From NCBI RefSeq assembly GCF_030577135.1, contig NZ_JAUIRR010000004.1, positions 75,693 through 139,692 on the forward strand: DNA of 64,000 bases, in the 5' to 3' direction. Position 1 is the stretch's first letter. Each line of letters begins with the position of its first letter. The stretch comes from Sulfurimonas sp. hsl 1-7. GTDB lineage: Bacteria > Campylobacterota > Campylobacteria > Campylobacterales > Sulfurimonadaceae. Position numbers and translations under genes: made by a program. The notes under the pieces are model-generated. The model had not been told where the DNA came from and searched no databases. It worked only from the letters and a program-made list of their open reading frames with translations. Shown one piece after another: positions 27,274-35,770 of the stretch.

Positions 27274-28862
27274 ATTTTTACAGCCTTACTAAATGCTGTA
27301 AAATCGTCATAAAGATGTTCTTTTGACACAAGGTTAGGGATAAGTTTAACTTTTTCAAACATATCTTTAGGTTGCGTTTGCATCCCTAAGAAATAAACCT
27401 CTATCCCTTTTTGTCTAAGAGAAATTATAGTCTCCTCCATCACATAGAGTCCGCTTTGGTCAATGTATGGCACATCAAACATATTAAATACAACTGCTTC
27501 CACTTCCGGCATCTCACGTACGATCTCTTTAAAACCGAATGTAAAACCGAAAAATATAGGTCCTTCAAAGTGTTGCATATATACTTTTTTGCCCACTTCA
27601 TCACCGCTTGGAGCATGTAGTTTACCTTTTGCATTTACATGTGCATTTTCACTCATCTGCTTCATAAACCAGAGTGAGGCCATTACCATCCCCGCAGCAA
27701 CTGCTTGAAGCAAGTCTACCAATACAGTTAAAAGTAATACGACAACCATAATAAAAGCATCTGAACGAGGGATATAGCGAATATCTTTTAACCCTTTATA
27801 GTCAATGATCCCTATCCCTACCGTTATTAAAATCCCGGCTAAAACACTTAATGGGATAACTTTTGCATATACTCCCGCACCCACTAAAACAACAAGGAGT
27901 AATATACCGTGAATCATTCCTGAAAGCTTTGATTTCCCTCCGGAGTTAATGTTTACAACCGTTCGCATTGTAGCACCAGCCCCTGGTAAACCACCAATTA
28001 GTCCTGCAACGGAGTTTCCTATCCCCTGCCCTATCAACTCTTTGTTTGACTGATGCTGTGTTTTTGTCATATTATCAGCTACAACCGATGTCAGTAAAGA
28101 ATCAATCGCTCCAAGAGCCGCTAAAGTGATTGCAGAAACAACTATGAGCATTGGATCATGCCAGTTTGTCGGTACCAGTGCATCGAGATGTAAACTTGGT
28201 AAACCTGTTGGGATATCTCCAATTACAGGTACATCTAGTTTTAAGAAGTATGCCACTAAAGTAAAAACTATCAGTGCTACCAAAGTTGAAGGCACTGCCT
28301 TTGTGACTTTTGGAAAAAGATAAATCGTAGCAATCGTTCCAAGTGCTAAAAACACTGCTGATGGGTTAAAATCAAATAGAGCAACATCCAAAGAACCAAG
28401 CGTATCTATAATCCCTTTTGGTGAAGTCAAACCTACAAACGGAAAAATCTGTAAGATGATAATAATCACCCCGATACCACTCATAAATCCTGAAATCACA
28501 GGATACGGCATATACTTTATATATGTTCCGATTCTTATCAGCCCCATCCCGATTTGTAGTAAACCTGAGAGTATAAATGTCGCTAAGATTGATGGTAGTG
28601 CTGCTTCAAGTGTTCCAAAGTATGCAATCTGCGCACTAATAACCGTTGCAGCTACAACAGTCATAGGACCAGTTGGTCCGCTGATCTGTGTTTTTGTTCC
28701 GCCAAAAAGTGCTGCAAAAATTCCTAGTGCGATTGCTCCGTAAAGTCCCGCAATTGCTCCCATCCCTGAACCCACACCAAAGGCAAGAGCTAAGGGAAGT
28801 GCAACAACTGCAGCCGTCATACCGCCAAAGAAGTCCCCTTTTATATTTCTAATACTTAACAT
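27270..28862 (-). CDS. SulP-family anion (probably bicarbonate) transporter
   Basis: 530 residues: about 12-14 TM helices in the first 400 residues, with the SulP signature around FAALFGGTKTQISGPTGPMT and a conserved GLIGGLPGAGATMRTVVNINSGG segment, then a C-terminal STAS domain (about 430-525, EAVVFNMFDVPYIDQSGL). The family carries sulfate, chloride, bicarbonate or other anions. It starts 3 bases after the beta carbonic anhydrase stop, and that pairing makes inorganic carbon uptake the best guess, as for BicA in cyanobacteria (inference). Confidence 0.88.
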   Translation of the reverse strand: MLSIRNIKGDFFGGMTAAVVALPLALAFGVGSGMGAIAGLYGAIALGIFAALFGGTKTQISGPTGPMTVVAATVISAQIAYFGTLEAALPSILATFILSGLLQIGMGLIRIGTYIKYMPYPVISGFMSGIGVIIIILQIFPFVGLTSPKGIIDTLGSLDVALFDFNPSAVFLALGTIATIYLFPKVTKAVPSTLVALIVFTLVAYFLKLDVPVIGDIPTGLPSLHLDALVPTNWHDPMLIVVSAITLAALGAIDSLLTSVVADNMTKTQHQSNKELIGQGIGNSVAGLIGGLPGAGATMRTVVNINSGGKSKLSGMIHGILLLVVLVGAGVYAKVIPLSVLAGILITVGIGIIDYKGLKDIRYIPRSDAFIMVVVLLLTVLVDLLQAVAAGMVMASLWFMKQMSENAHVNAKGKLHAPSGDEVGKKVYMQHFEGPIFFGFTFGFKEIVREMPEVEAVVFNMFDVPYIDQSGLYVMEETIISLRQKGIEVYFLGMQTQPKDMFEKVKLIPNLVSKEHLYDDFTAFSKAVKI

Positions 28863-28865
28863 GGT

Positions 28866-29510
28866 TTACTTCTCTTTTAATAATGATATAAATTCGTGAG
28901 CATCAGGATCGTAGTATTCTATCTCTCCTGTTGCAATATCATACATCCAGCCATGGATATGGATCTGATCATTTGCAACCGCTTCTTTTACATACGGGTA
29001 CGTTAAAAGATTCTCTATCTGCGATATCACTGAAATTTTCTCAGTTAAGCGTAATAACTCCTGTTGGGAAGCATCTTTTCCAAGAGCAAGTTTTGCAAGT
29101 GCTTTTGGCTTCTGGCCAAGTGTCAACCATTTTTTTGTGTGGATAAACTTTTTATCTTCAAGGTCCGTATACAAAGATGCTATCGCTCCACAATGTGTAT
29201 GGCCGCAAATAATGATCTCAGATACCTCCAGTGCTGTTACTGCGTACTCAATACCTGCTGCCGTTGAGTGAAAATCTTCATCAGGCTTATATGGGGCTAC
29301 AAAATTACCCACGTTTCTAAGGACAAAAAGCTCCCCAGGATCTGTTTGAGTAATAAGGTTTGGGATCACGCGTGAATCTGCACACCCGATAAATAGTGCT
29401 TTAGGGTGCTGTCCATTTTGTGCTAAATCTAAAAGTTCTTCTGAGTGTTTTTTAAAATAACTATTGACAAATATTTCATTGCCCTCTAATAGTCCACTTT
29501 TTTCTATCAT
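28866..29510 (-). CDS. beta-class carbonic anhydrase
   Basis: 214-residue cytoplasmic zinc enzyme that interconverts CO2 and bicarbonate. Zinc and catalytic residues are intact: the GCADSRVIPN motif (Cys and Asp-Arg dyad) and CGHTHCGAIAS (His and Cys), with GNFVAPY between them. Upstream of and nearly touching the SulP gene, it probably holds or converts imported bicarbonate for carbon fixation. The symbol is left blank because can and cynT cannot be told apart here. Confidence 0.94.
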   Translation of the reverse strand: MIEKSGLLEGNEIFVNSYFKKHSEELLDLAQNGQHPKALFIGCADSRVIPNLITQTDPGELFVLRNVGNFVAPYKPDEDFHSTAAGIEYAVTALEVSEIIICGHTHCGAIASLYTDLEDKKFIHTKKWLTLGQKPKALAKLALGKDASQQELLRLTEKISVISQIENLLTYPYVKEAVANDQIHIHGWMYDIATGEIEYYDPDAHEFISLLKEK

Positions 29511-29566
29511 TGTATATTCCTTGATTTGTGTTGTTGTAAAAATTAAAAATTTGAAAAGTAAGAATA

Positions 29567-29839
29567 TTAAACGATAGGTGGTCTTAGGTGAGGTGTATCA
29601 AGAAAATCTTGATAGAGGTCAAGCTGTGGATGATTTAGGCATTGCTGATTTTCAAAAGAGATTTTATAGTTTTCTTTTGTACATTTAATGTCATCTCTAT
29701 CATCACTTGTTTCAAACTCTTGCGATTTTTCGCACTCTTGTACAGATACTACAGTGTGTTCAGTTGTCACTTCCGAGAAGTCTACAGAACTGAAAGTAAC
29801 AGTAGTAATAAAAACAAAAATTAAAAGCAAAAATTTCAT
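29567..29839 (-). CDS. small secreted protein of unknown function
   Basis: 90 residues: a clear signal peptide (MKFLLLIFVFITTVTFSS) followed by about 70 polar, acidic residues with three Cys and a Pro-rich tail (HPQLDLYQDFLDTPHLRPP). I do not recognise it. It is the gene upstream of carbonic anhydrase on the same strand, with a 56-base gap, and so could share its transcript. Its first residues and the hydrophobic core make a periplasmic or exported product likely. Confidence 0.5.
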   Translation of the reverse strand: MKFLLLIFVFITTVTFSSVDFSEVTTEHTVVSVQECEKSQEFETSDDRDDIKCTKENYKISFENQQCLNHPQLDLYQDFLDTPHLRPPIV

Positions 29840-29946
29840 GGAGTAATTCTATCTCTAAATGGTAAATGGATGCTTATAATTTAAATAAGCTATGTATATA
29901 AAGAAAACTATAAAAACAGCACACTCTTTTTCCTATAAGCAACTTT

Positions 29947-29952
29947 TATAAT
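29947..29952 (+). promoter_or_regulatory. putative -10 element for the Lys-rich small gene
   Basis: TATAAT preceded by a T-run (CTTTTATAAT), 54 bases before the small ATG at 30006. It supports independent transcription of that short gene. Confidence 0.38.
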
Positions 29953-30005
29953 TACCTAAGTTATCTTGAACTATCATATATGTAACATTACTCAAAGGGG
30001 ATAGT

Positions 30006-30146
30006 ATGATAGATAAGAAAAAAGTGAAAAAATTCCTTAGAAAAGAATTGAAAAACCTGCTCAAAAAAGAGCTTAAACAAGATGTTAAAAAGAACATTAA
30101 AGACTACAAGAAAAAAGAGAAAGTAGAGAAGAAGTCTAAAAAATAA
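30006..30146 (+). CDS. 46-residue lysine-rich small protein
   Basis: A 46-codon reading frame starting MIDKKKVKKFLRKELKN, with 21 Lys and one Arg against few acidic residues and no Cys. A strong ribosome site (AAAGGGG, 6 bases upstream) and a plausible promoter support it. Leu and other hydrophobic residues fall at roughly 3-4 spacing, so an amphipathic helix is likely. It could bind nucleic acid, polyphosphate or membranes, but no function can be assigned. It stands alone between a divergent secreted-protein gene and argJ. Confidence 0.55.
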   Translation: MIDKKKVKKFLRKELKNLLKKELKQDVKKNIKDYKKKEKVEKKSKK

Positions 30147-30209
30147 TAATGCGACATAAGTGCATTAGTGAGAGAGGAATAACTTGACTCCTCTACTCAT
30201 AAATTAGAA

Positions 30210-31388
30210 TTACGTTCTGTAATCCGCGTTAATTTTAACGTACTCATATCCGAGATCACATCCAAATGCCGTAAACTCGCCTGAGCCTAATCCAAGATCA
30301 CAAGAGATTGTAAACTCAGCTTTTTTCATCACTTCGGCTGCAACTTTTTCAAGTTCTGCATTAAAGTAAAGTTTTCCTTTTTCATAAACACATACATCAT
30401 CAAAAGAGATAGTTAGCGTTTCCTCTTTTGCTTCTGCTCCACTTGCACCGACAGTTGAAGCGATACGTCCCCAGTTTGGATCTTCACCGTAGAGTGCTGT
30501 TTTTACAAGTAAAGAGTTAGAAAGTGCTTTTGCTACAATTTCAGCTTCACGGTCATCTTTTGCACCAGTTACTTTGTAAGTTACCAGTTTTGTAGCACCC
30601 TCACCGTCTTTTACCATCTGTTTTGCCATAAACTCCATGATCTGATGAAGAGCATCTTCAAAAGCTTCCTCATCGTAAGCACCGCTTTTAGAGTTAGAAA
30701 GCAGCATTACAGTATCGTTTGTCGAAGTATCACCGTCAACAGAAGCCGCATTAAAAGTAGTTACAACTACACGGTCAAGTATCTTTTGCATCGTAGCATT
30801 TGAAACATCTGCATCTGTTGTTATAAAACATAACATTGTAGCCATAGCAGGGTTAATCATCCCTGCCCCTTTTGCCATAGCACCGATATTAAACGAACTG
30901 CCGTCACGTAATGTCACTTGAAATGCAATCTCTTTTTTAAAGCTGTCCGTTGTCATAATAGCTTGTGCAGCACTTGTCGGATTTTTTTGTGAAAGGTCAA
31001 ACTGTGCTAAACCGTTGATAAGCTTCTCTTTTGGTAATCTTACACCGATAACACCTGTTGAACTCATTACAGGGTTTACAGCTTCAGCAGGTAGATGTGA
31101 AAGTACTTCTTCAATATCCTCAATACCTGCATCACCAGTCATAGCATTGGCATTTTTCGAGTTAATAAGTACAAAGTTTGTTTTAAAATCACCCTTTGCC
31201 TTAAAATGCTTGATCGGTGCGGCTGCCATCTTGTTTGTTGTAAAAGTCGATGCAATTTCACACATCGTATCTGCATAAATAAATGCCATATCTTTTGCAT
31301 TGTTTGCTTTTAGACCGGCACTAATACCATCTGCATAAAAACCGTTAGCGGCACAAACACCGCCATCTATCTTCTCTAATTTATACAA
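30210..31388 (-). CDS. argJ: bifunctional glutamate N-acetyltransferase/amino-acid acetyltransferase
   Basis: Ornithine acetyltransferase of the cyclic arginine pathway. 392 residues with the autocleavage site ATML in NPAMATMLCFITTD (the Thr becomes the nucleophile of the beta chain), the MSSTGVIGV oxyanion region, and the C-terminal GEDPNWGRIASTVG and FTAFGCDLGYEYVKINADYRT motifs. The length is normal. Its start overlaps the upstream potassium channel gene by 8 bases. Confidence 0.96.
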   Translation of the reverse strand: MYKLEKIDGGVCAANGFYADGISAGLKANNAKDMAFIYADTMCEIASTFTTNKMAAAPIKHFKAKGDFKTNFVLINSKNANAMTGDAGIEDIEEVLSHLPAEAVNPVMSSTGVIGVRLPKEKLINGLAQFDLSQKNPTSAAQAIMTTDSFKKEIAFQVTLRDGSSFNIGAMAKGAGMINPAMATMLCFITTDADVSNATMQKILDRVVVTTFNAASVDGDTSTNDTVMLLSNSKSGAYDEEAFEDALHQIMEFMAKQMVKDGEGATKLVTYKVTGAKDDREAEIVAKALSNSLLVKTALYGEDPNWGRIASTVGASGAEAKEETLTISFDDVCVYEKGKLYFNAELEKVAAEVMKKAEFTISCDLGLGSGEFTAFGCDLGYEYVKINADYRT

Positions 31389-32511
31389 ACTTCAGCTCCT
31401 TAGGCTTCAATCTCTTTTTTAATATATCTCTGGTAATTTTAATACCAGTTTGTGTTCCAATTACTAAAAGTTTACATTCGCTTGTAACAAGAACGTCACC
31501 TTTTGGCATTGCAACAAATTTCCCGTCTTTTTTCGTAATCCCTACAACAGAAGTGTTAGCAATCTCTCTAATGTGTGTCTCTTTGAGTTTTTTTAGGACT
31601 GCCCAAGAGTATTTTGGAACCTCAATCTCTTGCATATCGATCGGGTTGTCTGTTTTATATAAAAACTCTTCTAAAAGATTTTCCATATCAGGACGAGCAG
31701 CCATTGCAGAAACCCTTTGTGCAGTAAGTTTTGTAGGACTTACAACCGTGTCTGAACCCAGTTTTTTAAGCTTTTCTACATCACTCATAGATTCAGCCGC
31801 AGAGATCACATAATACGGACGAGGTAAAAAGTGCTCTTTTTCAAACAACCTTACAGATGCAATTAGAGCAATATTGTCCGCGATAGAATCTGATAGTGTG
31901 ATCATACCTTTAGCAGAAGCTAAATGCGCTTTTAACATCGATAATTCTGCATGCGGTTCAGCCTGCAAGAAATGGGGATATTTATACTCTACTGCCCATT
32001 CATGAATTTCCGGTCTTGGGTCTATTACTACAAACGGTATATGATTCTTACGTAACTGTTTTGTTACTTCGATCGTATAATCGTTATGATAACACACAAC
32101 AAAATGTTTCTTCAATCTTGCGATTTTATACAACATTCTTCGCTCCTTGAGTATAGCTACTATATGCCCCTTATTTAGTTCTGAGACTAAAATACCAATT
32201 GCACTTGAAAATACCGCAAATCCTGCAATGATCAGATTGATTGTAAAAATTCTACCTGCATCAGATATAGGACGGATCTCTCCAAAACCTACTGTGGTAA
32301 ATGTAACAGCTGTTTGATATATCGCATCAATGATTGGAAAATCATCTATAAGTACGTAACCTATAGTTCCGATCAACATCACTACTACGGTTAAAATTAG
32401 GGGTAAACGAAATGCTTTTAAGTGGGGGTAAACTTCAGGAAGAAGTTTTGAGTCGGGTTTGGGAGCGATCTCCCAATTTAGGAATTTACGAATCCTTTCT
32501 AAAAGATTCAA
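31381..32511 (-). CDS. two-TM potassium channel with RCK-type domain
   Basis: 376 residues. TM helices at about 34-56 and 88-110 flank a pore loop with the selectivity filter TVGFG (TFTTVGFGEIRP). A cytoplasmic TrkA-N-like domain follows (about 130-250) and a TrkA-C-like tail (about 290-370). The Rossmann loop is unusual: the expected glycine-rich motif reads VVCYHNDYT, so NAD(P) binding in the standard way is doubtful. It lies between rpmB and argJ on one strand. Confidence 0.88.
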   Translation of the reverse strand: MNLLERIRKFLNWEIAPKPDSKLLPEVYPHLKAFRLPLILTVVVMLIGTIGYVLIDDFPIIDAIYQTAVTFTTVGFGEIRPISDAGRIFTINLIIAGFAVFSSAIGILVSELNKGHIVAILKERRMLYKIARLKKHFVVCYHNDYTIEVTKQLRKNHIPFVVIDPRPEIHEWAVEYKYPHFLQAEPHAELSMLKAHLASAKGMITLSDSIADNIALIASVRLFEKEHFLPRPYYVISAAESMSDVEKLKKLGSDTVVSPTKLTAQRVSAMAARPDMENLLEEFLYKTDNPIDMQEIEVPKYSWAVLKKLKETHIREIANTSVVGITKKDGKFVAMPKGDVLVTSECKLLVIGTQTGIKITRDILKKRLKPKELKFV

Positions 32512-32526
32512 GCTAGATTCCTAAAA

Positions 32527-32715
32527 CTACGAATTTTTCTTAAGTGTGCGTAGCTCTCTTGCAGAGATCTTAATCTTTTTCGTTGTACCATCTTCTAATG
32601 TGATACGCACTGTTCTTAGGTTTAATAAAAAACGACGCTTAGTTCTGTTTTTTGCGTGAGAAACATTGTTTCCACTCATCGGCCCTTTGCCGCTGATAGC
32701 ACATCTTCTTGCCAT
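32527..32715 (-). CDS. rpmB: 50S ribosomal protein L28
   Basis: 62 residues with the typical L28 start [20 protein letters not shown], the [15 protein letters not shown] core and a basic C terminus. The length is normal. A good TATAAT promoter lies just upstream. It is followed 15 bases later by the potassium channel gene. Confidence 0.97.
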   Translation of the reverse strand: MARRCAISGKGPMSGNNVSHAKNRTKRRFLLNLRTVRITLEDGTTKKIKISARELRTLKKNS

Positions 32716-32748
32716 TTCAGTATCCTTGAATGATATTTAAAGTTGCGA

Positions 32749-32754
32749 ATTATA
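32749..32754 (-). promoter_or_regulatory. putative -10 element for rpmB
   Basis: TATAAT on the minus strand (GGTATAATTCGC), 33 bases before the rpmB ATG. It is the clearest promoter-like hexamer in the rpmB/HDOD divergent gap. Confidence 0.5.
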
Positions 32755-32874
32755 CCAAATTAAAGCAAAACTTCAACTTAAGCGAAATAATTCTAACGCT
32801 CTAATAGCGATTTATAATTCTTTTATGTAATTATAGCTAGAATTAAACCAATTACAAAATAAAAAGTAGACAAG

Positions 32875-33672
32875 TTGATTACTAAAGCACAAATTGATGA
32901 TTTTATAGGAAAGATTCCCCCTTCTCCTCAGGTTTTAAAACAAACGGTAGCTATCCTTAATGCAGGGGAGTTAAGCAAGGCTGCTAAAGTAGCATCTCAA
33001 GATGCAGCAATGAGTAGTTATCTCAAAAATATTGTCAATAAACCTATCTACGGCTTTAGACAAGAGGTAAGCGATATATCTCAAATCTTTGGAATTTTAG
33101 GTCTCTCAGGTTCACAACAAGCCGTATATAACTATATGATCAGTTTACTAAGTCCTGCACAATGGTCACTTTTTAAACTTAACTCACATACTTTTTACGA
33201 GCTCCAGGCAATTTTAACGACAAATTGGCAGAAGATTTTAAAACATCTCAAAATTGAAGACAAAAACATTGAATCTGCGATCACATTACTTCCATCTAGT
33301 ATTATCGTTGCGGATGCTCTTTTTGGTCAAAAACTAGAGGATGTAAACCTTTTAAGAAGTGCAAGTGCAATAGACTACAATACAATATTAAAGAGATTGT
33401 GCGACATGGACCTTTTTGATATCTGTGAAAAGATTGCGGAAAAATGGGAAATGGATCCTATTACATCTGAAATACTTCAATGTGCATCGGGTGTTAAACC
33501 TTCAGAAGATAAAAAGATCAACTTGCTTGGGAAATGGATGCATCTCCTTCTGTTTTATACTTTATCCAAACCGGAATTCATTGAGGCGACACTCAATGAC
33601 TTTATCGACTTTCAGATAGACTTTGTTGAAGATATCTATCCCGACTTTATCACTTTAATGGATGTACAGTAA
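32875..33672 (+). CDS. HDOD-domain signalling protein
   Basis: 265 residues with an HDOD domain over about 12-215: the N-terminal PPSPQVLKQTVAILN, the ASQDAAMSSYLKNIVNKPIYG helix pair and FGILGLSGSQQAVYNYM are typical. HDOD proteins are regulatory relatives of HD phosphohydrolases without catalytic His-Asp pairs. The start is TTG (32875); no in-frame ATG fits better. The stop overlaps the next start by one base (TAATG), so it is coupled to the STAS/CheX-like protein and both probably serve one signalling pathway. Confidence 0.82.
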   Translation: MITKAQIDDFIGKIPPSPQVLKQTVAILNAGELSKAAKVASQDAAMSSYLKNIVNKPIYGFRQEVSDISQIFGILGLSGSQQAVYNYMISLLSPAQWSLFKLNSHTFYELQAILTTNWQKILKHLKIEDKNIESAITLLPSSIIVADALFGQKLEDVNLLRSASAIDYNTILKRLCDMDLFDICEKIAEKWEMDPITSEILQCASGVKPSEDKKINLLGKWMHLLLFYTLSKPEFIEATLNDFIDFQIDFVEDIYPDFITLMDVQ

Positions 33673-35066
33673 TGAGAGCAGTTGTAAAAAATGGGATTGG
33701 AGTATTCCATCCCCAAGGTTTCTTAGACGGTAATGCCGTAAACTCTTTACTCAGTGTAGAAGATATTGAAGCGACCCTCAAATTAAATGTAGAGATGGTT
33801 TTAGTATCATTAAAAAAGGTGATCTTTTTTAATAGAAACGGTTTAGATGCTTTTGTAAAAATGTTTCAGAAAGTAAGAAGCGAGAACCAAAGCATGGTCG
33901 GTTTTTGTGATTATGATGCCAAGAAATATAAGGCAATGATGAAGTTTTATTCTGAAGGGTTAAATTTCTCACTGTTCCAGACACTTGAGATTGCAGAACT
34001 TTTGACATCCAGCTTTAGAAATCAACAAAAAAATGTTCTTCTTTTTAGTGACGACAAATCACAACGTGCTGCAATGGCAATAGAGCTTCACGATAACGGG
34101 CACAACCCCATCATCGCACAAACTCAAGAGGAGTTTAATGAAAAATCTGCAGCAAAAGACTCTTACGATCTTATAATCGAAAATACTTATCTTGGACAGA
34201 TGGGACAAAAAGTTGCAACTCGTGTTACCGGTAATGCAATTATCTATACGGTTAATTCTTTTTTAGATGCAGAGATTGGTAGTACTTTTAATATAGCATA
34301 CCATAACAACTCCTTGCAAATAGGTTTTAGACTCTTTATTTTTGATGCCTATAAAGTTGTAAGTATGAATATTCATGCACTTAATTTTTTCTCAAAACTC
34401 GCATCTTCTGCGGCTGAATTTAACGCAACAATCTGTTTTGTCGGAATGACTTTCGATAAGACACCAAAATCTTTTAAAGAGACACTAGAAGATGCCGGTA
34501 TCATGTTTTTTAATCAAATGGATGATATCTTACAAAATAAAGAGTTGTTAGAAGAACTTGGTGCAAGCAGTGCAGCAGCTACAAAAAACAAACGTGCCCT
34601 TACAAAACAGGTGGTAAGCGAACTGCCAAACTTCATTGATGCATCAGTTGCGACTATTGAGATGATGACCAATGCACAAGCAGTGAAAAAAAATGCCAAA
34701 GTGGATAAGATAGTTATCACTGAGAAACAGGGGAAAGTAGCAAGTTCTATCGGCTTTTACGGAGATATAGACGGAATGGTAATCTTGGTTTTCCCGCTTA
34801 GTATCGCTAAAAAAGCTTGTGAACTGCTTATCGGTGAAGAGACAGATGATAAAGATATGATCTTAGATACACTAGCAGAACTTGTAAACATAGTGGGTGG
34901 TAAGATTAAAACTCTATTGGCGGATGAAAATATCAGCGTTGATATTACCCTGCCGAGAACCTATCCGGACATCGATTCACTGCTTGAAATTACACAAGGA
35001 AGAAATGCCGTAGAAGTTGACCTCGCCTTTAGTAATGACAGGTTTTTATTTTTCTTAACAAGATAA
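33672..35066 (+). CDS. STAS / pseudo-receiver / CheX-like multidomain protein
   Basis: 464 residues. About 1-100 resemble a STAS domain (VVKNGIGVFHPQGFLDG, VLVSLKKVIFFNRNGLDA). About 118-225 look like a receiver fold (NVLLFSDDKSQRAAMAIEL) in which the phosphoacceptor position reads IIENT rather than Asp. A second STAS-like part follows (to about 300), then a C-terminal CheX-like domain (about 330-460) with the CheC/CheX phosphatase motif ExxN in AELVNIVGGKI. It may dephosphorylate CheY-type proteins. Domain limits are estimates. Confidence 0.68.
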   Translation: MRAVVKNGIGVFHPQGFLDGNAVNSLLSVEDIEATLKLNVEMVLVSLKKVIFFNRNGLDAFVKMFQKVRSENQSMVGFCDYDAKKYKAMMKFYSEGLNFSLFQTLEIAELLTSSFRNQQKNVLLFSDDKSQRAAMAIELHDNGHNPIIAQTQEEFNEKSAAKDSYDLIIENTYLGQMGQKVATRVTGNAIIYTVNSFLDAEIGSTFNIAYHNNSLQIGFRLFIFDAYKVVSMNIHALNFFSKLASSAAEFNATICFVGMTFDKTPKSFKETLEDAGIMFFNQMDDILQNKELLEELGASSAAATKNKRALTKQVVSELPNFIDASVATIEMMTNAQAVKKNAKVDKIVITEKQGKVASSIGFYGDIDGMVILVFPLSIAKKACELLIGEETDDKDMILDTLAELVNIVGGKIKTLLADENISVDITLPRTYPDIDSLLEITQGRNAVEVDLAFSNDRFLFFLTR

Positions 35067-35080
35067 AAGCTATTTTCATC

Positions 35081-35086
35081 TATAAT
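35081..35086 (+). promoter_or_regulatory. putative -10 element for rpe
   Basis: TATAAT in the short gap after the CheX-like gene, 29 bases before the chosen rpe ATG. Confidence 0.4.
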
Positions 35087-35114
35087 TTCGTAACTTATTA
35101 ATATGGATTTTATA

Positions 35115-35759
35115 ATGATGCAAGTAGCTCCAAGTATTTTATCTGCCGATTTCGGTAATCTCGCTCGTGATGTGCAAGAGATTTGTGAAGGCGGCTGTGA
35201 TCTAGTTCACGTTGATGTAATGGATGGACATTTTGTTCCAAACCTGACAATCGGCCCCGTTGTTGTTGAAGCGGTTGCAAAAGCTGCAACTAAACCGCTT
35301 GATATTCACTTAATGGTGGAGAACAATACATTTTTTGTTGAACTATTTGCTCCTTTAAAACCTGAATATATCTCTTTTCATATTGAAGAGGAGAAACACC
35401 CACACAGACTTATTCAAAAGATCAGAAGTTACGGAATTAAGCCTGCTATTGTTTTAAACCCACATACACCGCCTGAATCTATCGAATTTTTATTACAAGA
35501 TTTAGATATGGTTTTACTAATGAGTGTAAATCCAGGATTTGGCGGACAAAGTTTTATTGAGACGGTAATCCCTAAAGCAAAAAGACTTCAAGCACTTCGT
35601 GACAAGATCAATCCGAATTGTCTAATCGAAGTTGACGGCGGTGTTAGCGATAAAAACGTACAAGTACTCAAAGATGCAGGTGTAGATGTTGTTGTTGCGG
35701 GAAGCTATGTATTCAAACATGAAAACAGAGCTGAAGCTATTAAGAGCTTACAAGTTTAA
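35115..35759 (+). CDS. rpe: ribulose-phosphate 3-epimerase
   Basis: TIM-barrel enzyme interconverting ribulose-5-P and xylulose-5-P, used in the pentose phosphate pathway and in CO2-fixing cycles. 214 residues with APSILSADFGNL, HVDVMDGHFVPNLTIGP (metal ligands), DIHLMVEN, MSVNPGFGGQSF and EVDGGVSDKN. I chose the ATG ATG at 35115 because homologues start close to MQVAPSILSADFG; an in-frame ATG at 35103 would add MDFI. It is followed 11 bases later by trpF. Confidence 0.96.
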   Translation: MMQVAPSILSADFGNLARDVQEICEGGCDLVHVDVMDGHFVPNLTIGPVVVEAVAKAATKPLDIHLMVENNTFFVELFAPLKPEYISFHIEEEKHPHRLIQKIRSYGIKPAIVLNPHTPPESIEFLLQDLDMVLLMSVNPGFGGQSFIETVIPKAKRLQALRDKINPNCLIEVDGGVSDKNVQVLKDAGVDVVVAGSYVFKHENRAEAIKSLQV

Positions 35760-35770
35760 AGTTTCCAATA

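Noticed and set aside
27411-27708. Reading frames on both strands within the SulP STAS region
   Set aside because: They overlap conserved STAS and TM codons of SulP, and no separate start signals are present.
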